DNA of 64,000 nucleotides from Euphorbia lathyris (taxonomy: Eukaryota > Streptophyta > Magnoliopsida > Malpighiales > Euphorbiaceae). Below, one piece after another: positions 57,356-64,000 of this stretch. The stretch spans positions 89,185,256-89,249,255 of the forward strand of contig NC_088911.1 in assembly GCF_963576675.1 (NCBI RefSeq). The letters run 5' to 3'. Made by a program: the position numbers and the translations under genes. Each line of letters opens with the position of its first letter. Positions within the stretch are counted from its first letter, which is position 1. The notes below the pieces were generated by a model, which saw only the letters and a program-made list of their open reading frames with translations, was not told the origin of the DNA and did not search any database.

Positions 57356-58899
57356 TGATGGACGAAATGTGTATCGTGCAAAACTAAAGGCAAGTGCACC
57401 TTATCATGATCAAGTAATATAAAGTAAGTAGAGTATCATTCTCACAAGGATTGTGTTTATAGCTATTGATTTTTATAAATTTCTATTATCTAAGCAATAA
57501 ATTTTGGATTTAATGATTACTAAACTAAAAACAAAAATAACTGCACTCAATTAATTAAAGAAAATAAAAACAATATTTGTAACTCTTATGATAAAGGTGC
57601 TAGAGCAAGGCTTCACCTAACCTAATGTATATAATCCACACAACAATCCTATCCAAGTTCTTAAGTTTTAATCTAGAGACGGTGATTATTTCCTAAAGTA
57701 ATTAACCTAGCTTTGGGCCAGTCAAGATTAATCCTATTTCACATACAATTACCTTAGCTTTGGTCCAGTCAAGAATAAAGATATAATGAAAGCATTAAGT
57801 TCTCTGAAATAACCCCAAAGTTAAGTCGTGAAACTAAACCCTGAAAAACCGCACCACATAGACACAGGTCTAAACTATGTAATTCCATTAATTATCTTAG
57901 TGTCGGTCAACCAAAATAATTAATTGTAATTTAGCTAAATATTGGCCAGATATCTAACTAGGAAATTAAGCTCCATAATTTAATTCTCTATTTAATAAAT
58001 TATGAACTTGGAATCGGATTGCAAGTAAATCATCTACTTCGATTAGGATCTGCCATAGCTCTAGCTATGGAGGAGTTAGTTCATGGTAGATGGAAAGAAA
58101 ACGAGAAATAGAAAACAAACTAGAAAACATAATTAAAGAAAAGAAAAGATGAAGAGAGAATAAACTTTGGAATAAAACTAGAATCAGTTACAAAGGTAGA
58201 AAGGAAATGAGCAAAAAGAAAACTAAAAAAAATCTAAAAGAGAGAGCTAAAAAGAGGTGGTGAGGCCTGTTCCATGTGTGTTCCAGGTCTGTGTTGAGGT
58301 CTATTCCACATCTCCTTTCATGCTTTCCAATGTAGGTATTTATAGTTGCACATGCCTTCATGCATTCCTTGTATCTTCCAACTTTAATGCCATTAAAGAG
58401 AAGATTAATGGAGGATTGAATTCTTTGCTCTAACTTCCTAACTTTGATGTAGTTAAAAAGAAGATTAATGGAGAGTTGAATTCTTCTTTGTAACTTTTTA
58501 ACTTTCATAGAATTAAAGAGAGCGTTAAGTAGTGTAACTCCTTCTTGAGCATTCAAAAGACTCTTTAAATAGTATTAAAATAGTCATAACATTCCTTGGA
58601 TAGTTTTTGAGGAATTTATGACAATAAATATTTATTTAAAGAGTCGTGATTCTTCATTCTTCAACTGCTACAAGGTCACCAACTAGAGGGAATTCTAACT
58701 TTGCAACTTTATGTACTTGAGTAATGATTCCTTAATTGCATTTTTCCCCAAATAATACCTAAAAACATATGGAACAAGCATTAGTTCTTGAAACACAAAA
58801 CTAAACATAAAATAATTAAAAAATATTAAAAACTATCTTAACATGTATGATTATTATAATTGAAATATATTAAAAACTATATGAAAATGCAAGATAACA
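57356..58899 (-). repeat. 3' LTR of the terminal Athila-like element
   Basis: Read on the minus strand it starts TGTTATCTTGC directly after the PPT AAGTGTGAGGAAGT (58900-58913) and ends CATCA at 57356, where the Harbinger sequence resumes. TATAAATA lies at 58338-58345 (minus). The promoter-proximal U3 has about three 60-bp direct repeats (58380-58545) in place of palindromes. Confidence 0.75.
58380..58545 (-). repeat. 60-bp tandem repeats upstream of the LTR TATA box
   Basis: Units starting at 58380, 58440 and 58500, each with AACTTT-AT-, then AAGAGAAGATTAATGGAG in plus orientation. The third is partial. The minus-strand ORF with repeated SINLLFN words is just their translation. Confidence 0.8.
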
Positions 58900-60945
58900 A
58901 CTTCCTCACACTTTGAACCTTGCTTGTTCTCAAGCAAGCCTTAGACTCAAAACAAACTCTAGAATACTCACTATAAATAATTCACACAATAACACGATTT
59001 ACTTCACTTGGCATTCATAGATCTCAATTTCACAAGTTTGGATGAAAAACAAAAGGTTTGGATGCTAAAAGATTCTAATCGTGTCTCCGCAAACCAACAC
59101 AAGTAGACGTATCTTCAATCATGTCACAAAATCAAAAGGCAAACTATTTTGGTACCTCGCCAGTGGTCACTCATTTCACTCAAGTGTTTAGGTGTAAACT
59201 TTGTCTCTCAAGCTCTATACTAGCTTTGGCTATGGTGAATTTGCATTGTCATCCAGTCGTTACCATTGTGCTTATCTAGTCAGAAACAAGATCCCAAGGT
59301 CTTTTATGGGTTGTAATGTTGGTTTAGGGACATGTTTGGATAAGGAAAATATGTGGGAAGTGAATAAACAACTAGTTGTGCAAAATAGATACAATAAGAC
59401 TCGAAGCTCTTCAAAGATTAGCCGATAAACATAACATGTGCTACTGATGAGAAAACAATTTTTTTTCCTTCATTTTCTCCATTAGGTATTAATTCCAGAA
59501 CAAGGCCAGAAACAAGAGTTCCATAAGCAAGCATATGAGAACCGCTTTTTTCTTCTTACCCACTTGTATCTCCAAGACTACAACCAATCTCATAATGTTG
59601 AGTATTCACTCGTTTATCATTGTTCTTATCTTATTATTACATATTACAGTTCATTGCTTTAAATGCATTTCTTGAGATTGATCAATTGTGCATGAATCTC
59701 CACCTCGAACTAAATGACTCAAACTAATGCTTTTTCTCTTTTTTTTTCTTTTTTTTCTTTATTTTATATTAATTTTTTTTCTTTTTTTTTCTTTCGAGTC
59801 TTTTTTTTTCTTTGCAAAAGCATATAAAGTAGAAAAAATAATTCTTGGCTTCCTATTTTCCACAAATTTTGAGCTCCCTAAAACATTCCTATTTGTGCAC
59901 AATAATTGTAAATTCACGGGTGAGAAAATGGTATTTAAGACGTTAGGGGTTTGTAATGTGGTGAAACAAAGAAAATGGTATACGTAGGCTTCAACGGGGC
60001 TTAACTAAACACGATGTAAAAGGGTTTTGGGTTTAAACAAGGAAAAATAAGTTCTAACATTAACAAAGGGCTACACTTAATTGCCTTGATCACGCCAAGT
60101 TCCAACTAGATGCACGAGGTTTCGACTAGCATTTGATGCAAATTCTATAGACAATAGCAAGTATGAGCACACTCAAGAAAAAATAAACCGAGCAATGTGT
60201 AATAAAATGCTCAAATTATTAGTCTCAAAATCTCACATATGTTCGGGTTAATATTTGTACCAAAAAGTTTAACCAAATGACAAGTTCAATGCTTATTTTC
60301 AGTCCACAAGTGTAGTCTCCGGAACTCCCATTTTAATCTAAAGTTCCTTAGTTTCGTAATTCTATAAAAAAATGTAATTTCAAAATTTATGACTGCCATG
60401 GTGAAGTTTCATCCTATTAAGGGTCAATTGTTTACGAGTTTTCTTCCTAAGTCCATCTCAAATTTTTGAAAAAGCGAAGACAATGATTTTAACATGTAAG
60501 GAAGCATGCAACTAAATGAAATTATCCTAAAAAGCAATAAACACAAACATAAACAATAAATAATAAAAACTTAAACTAAGATAGATAAAACCCTTTTTAC
60601 CCTTCCTCACACTTTAGAGCATGCATTTACTTCCAAAAATGCGATAAAAAAGTAAAGTGAAAAAGTAAAAGGGTTAAAGAAAAACTCCCTTAAACCAAAG
60701 GTGGTAGAGGAGATGGGATCGTTCACTTTAACTGTTGGGCCAATTTGTTTGTTTTTCTTCTTTTTTTTTGTTTTTTTTAGTTTACCTGCAAAATAAATAA
60801 ACAAAAAAATAATAATAAAACTTACTTAAAGAAATATTGTAAATAAAAGAGAAATTAAGAAAAGAAAAAAAATAAAAAAATAAAAACTCGGGTTGCCTCC
60901 CGTTAGCGCTTAAGTTTAACGTCTTTAAAGCTAGACGGAGCGTGG
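58900..60945 (-). other. 3' non-coding region of the terminal Athila-like element
   Basis: On the minus strand, a post-pol GCGCTAACGGGAGGCAACC block (near 60890-60908) follows pol. Low-complexity T/A sequence, a GGCTTGCTTGAGAACAAGC block (58928-58946) and the PPT follow. No env-like ORF is supported. Confidence 0.7.
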
Positions 60946-60951
60946 AGCCTT

Positions 60952-62570
60952 TTAACTCCTTAGTGAACTCTCTGAATGTGATGAGTCTATTCTTGGTGGT
61001 GGGTCGGTCATGTAAAGTGTTAACTTTTTAAGCCCAATCTCTCCACCTTCATAATGCTTTGCTCTTTGGCCATTTACTTTAAACGGTGGTTCCTCGTCCT
61101 TTTGAACTTCTAAAAGTCCAGAAGGAAACACATCAATTATCGTGTACGGTCCATACCATCTAGATTTTAATTTTCCCGGGAAGAGTCTCAGACGTGAATT
61201 ATAAAGTAACACATTATCTCCCACATTGAAAGTCCTTTGGAGGAGATGTTTGTCATGCCATCTCTTCGTCTTTTCCTTATATAACTTTGCGTTCTCGTAG
61301 GCCGTGAGACGGAACTCATCAAGCTCATTAAGTTGCATTAATCTTTGAGGACCTGCTAAGAAATTGGCAAAGTCAGCATACCATGGAGGTGAGGAAATAG
61401 AGAAGAGTGACTCATCCGGAAATTGTTCTTGAATTTCTTTAGTCAGAAAATTCTCCTTTGGCTCAAACGCTAATCGAGATAAGTGGTCAGGTACCACATT
61501 TGCTACTCCTTTAGTATCTTGTATTTCTAGATCAAATTCTTGTAGCAATAGTATCCATATAATTAGCCTCGGTTTTGCATCCTGTTTAGCTAGCAGATAC
61601 TTGAGAGCAGAGTGGTCAGTGTAAACAATTACTTTAGAAAGCACAAGATAAGATCTAAATTTATCAAGAGAAAAAACTATGGCTAGCATCTCTTTCTCTG
61701 TAGTAGTGTAATGTTGTTGTGTTTCATTGAGAGTCCGACTAGCATAGTAAATGGGTTGAAAAATTTTGTTTTTCCTTTGTCCTAAACATGCTCCTACCGC
61801 TATATCACTAGCATCACACATGAGTTCGAAAGGCAAAGTCCAGTCTGGACTAACTATGATGGGGGCTTTAATCAAATTTTCTTTTAAAGCTCTAAAAGCC
61901 TCCATACATTCTTGAGAGAGATTAAAATGTGCATCTTTGAGCAATAATTGGGTCAAAGGTTTAGCTATCTTTGAAAAGTCTTTAATGAAACGCCTATATA
62001 AACCTGTATGACCTAAAAAGCTCATCACGGCCCTTACAGAATTTGGTGGAGGCAACTTCTCAATTACCTCTACCTTGGCCGGATCTACTTCTATGCCCTT
62101 GTTTGACACTTTATGGCCTAAGACTATTGACTCTTTTACCATAAACTGACATTTTTCCCAATTAAGCACTAGGTTAGTGTCAATGCATCTTTGAAGGACT
62201 TTTGCTAAGTTATGAAGGCAAAGATCGAAAGTCTTACCAAAAACAGAGAAATCATCCATAAATACCTCCATAGAGTCCTCTATCATGTCACTGAAGATTG
62301 CCATCATACACCTTTGGAACGTAGCCGGTGCATTACATAACCCGAAAGGCATTCTCCTATAAGCAAAAGTACCAAATGGACATGTAAATGTGGTCTTCTC
62401 TTGATCTTCTAGTGCAACTGGAATTTGCATATAACCTGAGAAACCATCCAAATTACATAAGTACTCATGTCCTGCTAAACGTTCAAGCATTTGATCAATA
62501 AAAGGTAAGGGAAAGTGATCCTTCCGGGTGGCATCATTTAATTTCCGGTAATCAATACATGATGCGTCCT
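60952..62570 (-). pseudogene. Athila-like pol: RT-RNase H fused in frame to the integrase tail
   Basis: Reading from about 62570: [20 protein letters not shown], then the long [43 protein letters not shown] and the RT active site [29 protein letters not shown] and the RNase H blocks ([57 protein letters not shown]) come next. After [18 protein letters not shown] the protein jumps to [51 protein letters not shown] and [14 protein letters not shown]. These are C-terminal integrase residues, so the zinc-binding region and D-D-E core are missing without loss of frame. The 512-codon ORF itself is intact. It is truncated upstream by the LTR at 62571. Confidence 0.9.
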
Positions 62571-64000
62571 CGGTGAAGACTCACTAAGGGATAAGTGTAC
62601 CCCGTCATTATCAAGTAATAAATTTCTGGTTTAAGTCCAGGTTATCGTCCACAGGATTTATTTCTGCAAGTACCGAGCTACTCGATCTCGGATGTTATCT
62701 AGGCTTAGGGGGTTTTGAGTTGGTTTGTTTAAACTAATCTACTCCTAGGTTGAATTATACTAATCCTAGCTAAGTTATCTAATTCTAACTAAGTTATTCT
62801 ACGCCTAACTAAGTTACTCTACCCCTAATTGATCTTTCATTAATGAAATTATCCGAAGGAACATGGTATGAACGATAATAATGAAGATAGATTATCAAGT
62901 CTATTGAATAAAAACCTAATCCGAGTCACTTGTATTCAAGGCGATTAACCCTACTTACCCTCCTGAGGTTCCTAGCGCGTGATTCCCTAAGGCCAAAACT
63001 AGGTCTAAGGCTCAGTAAATTGGCGCTTAATCAACTAAGAGATCGTCAATCTCCTAGGCTCTGACTAGGTCAGATTCAGCTCGCAATATGTGCCTACTAG
63101 ATTTTGGGGCTTTTGAATGAGTTAAACCAATTGAATAAAGCGTAAGACATAGATTAAACAAATAATCATAGAACAAAACAAGAGCTAAATTATTATTAAA
63201 GGCGAAGATAATTGTCACAAGATACAATAAGTCAAGTTCGGCAACTGTATCAAAGAGTACAAACAAGGAAAGATAAAAGGAGATACAAAAATCCCTTTCA
63301 GGGAACCTGTTTACTCTGCAGCCGACGACTTAATCTTAAGGACGGACCTTGATAATTACTCGAGGAAAAGCTTTGAAGGAGCTTCAATGGAGGTTGAAGA
63401 AGATATGGAGAAGATGGAGAGGAATTACAAGGGGAAAGCTAAAATAATTTACAAAAACGAAAGATATCTAATTTACAATGGAAAAATCCTCTTTATAGAC
63501 GCGTCTCGGGCCTCGTTTTGACCTATTTTCGTGTCCTTTTTGGTGTAGGAAGACGTGGGGCCGAACGTGGCTTCGTGGGGGCGGAATTGGTCTTTTTGAC
63601 CAATTCCCGCAGGGCTGCTCGCCGAGCAGGGAAGGCTGCTCGCGCCGAGCAGCCCCCTGCTCGCCGAGCAGGCGCCTGGCGCCCTGCTCGCCGAGCAGGC
63701 CTCTAGGGGCCTGCTCGGCGAGCAGAAATGGCCCGTGGGGCCCTGCTCGCCGAGCGTTTTCGCCCGAAGCGTGCTCGATTCATGCCGAGTGACTTCTATG
63801 CCCTTTTTCTTCCGAACTTACACCTGCACACGCATAAAAACTCCAGAAAACATTAGTCCAAAAGCCAAATTGATCCGGCAATCGCCTATTTTGAGCAAAC
63901 GCTTCGTTTGGTGCGACTTTTGACGGACCAATTAGCTTCAAAAGATAAGGGAATTCTACTATGCATGCTATTTCGGCCGTATTTGCCTAAATTGATCATG
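62571..64000 (-). mobile_element. LTR of another Athila-like element, open at the window edge
   Basis: The plus strand starts TGAAGACTCAC exactly where the pol frame breaks. A GATAAGTGTACC...TATCAAGTAATAA...TCGTCCACAGGA layout follows that parallels 57386-57460, so it is a related but different family in the same orientation. TATAAAG lies at 63491-63497 (minus). Six palindromes at 63615-63756 lie 117 bp upstream of it. The boundary at 62571 is inferred; the far end is outside the window. Confidence 0.65.
63615..63756. repeat. Six GCTCGCCGAGC palindromes in LTR U3
   Basis: CTGCTCGCCGAGCAG at 63615-63629, 63657-63671 and 63684-63698. A variant with an extra CG lies at 63635-63653, CTGCTCGGCGAGCAG at 63711-63725 and a partial copy at 63743-63756. 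The core CTCGNCGAG is the same as in the TCTCGNCGAGA arrays of other LTRs. Confidence 0.93.

Overview
The window is nuclear DNA of a flowering plant, most likely a eudicot. It is AT-rich, has one intron-split host gene with canonical GT/AG junctions, and is otherwise packed with plant transposable elements nested in one another. There is no prokaryotic gene organisation. I cannot name the species from the sequence.

Layout. 1-1146 is a partial LTR of an Athila-like Ty3/gypsy element, inserted into a gag-protease relic (1147-2955), followed by the gag start and LTR of a second gypsy element (2956 to about 5.7 kb), all on the minus strand. A hAT-type MITE (6271-6709) and a small retroposon tail (6719-6835) precede the only host gene, a six-coding-exon RCC1-repeat protein with an F-box-like N terminus (7969-12270, +). 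A minus-strand LINE relic (13396-21790) is split by a complete, young, protein-less LTR retrotransposon (14531-20288, TSD ATAGC) whose primer binding site is tandemly triplicated. 22980-25960 holds a decayed plant-mobile-domain (MAIN-like) gene bracketed by palindrome arrays and split by a copia solo LTR (23569-24893, TSD AATAT). 26040-41914 is a gypsy/Athila-like relic that lacks RT, RNase H and the integrase core. Into it has inserted a nearly full-length Ty1/copia SIRE-like element (28671-40056) that carries, after pol, a separate 1-kb-plus accessory gene with its own TATA box. 41915-47770 is a degenerate minus-strand gypsy element, itself hit by a Mutator-like MITE and a LINE fragment. Two TTA-flanked MITEs precede a complete Mutator-like element, MULE (50706-56511, 9-bp TSD), with a MURA-type transposase and a convergent GRF-zinc-finger ORF. 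The end of the window is a PIF/Harbinger transposase fragment, an Athila-like element with an in-frame integrase deletion (57356-62570) and another LTR (62571 to the window edge).

Working relationships. None of the transposable elements looks autonomous: every recognisable transposase or polyprotein carries stops, frameshifts or catalytic losses. The most interesting signals are: (1) the copia accessory ORF with an internal promoter; (2) the antisense GRF zinc-finger ORF inside the MULE; (3) arrays of short palindromes with the core CTCGNCGAG, placed about 117-128 bp upstream of the TATA box in LTRs of different families; (4) the triple PBS. All similarity statements come from reading the sequence and from family knowledge; no database search was run.
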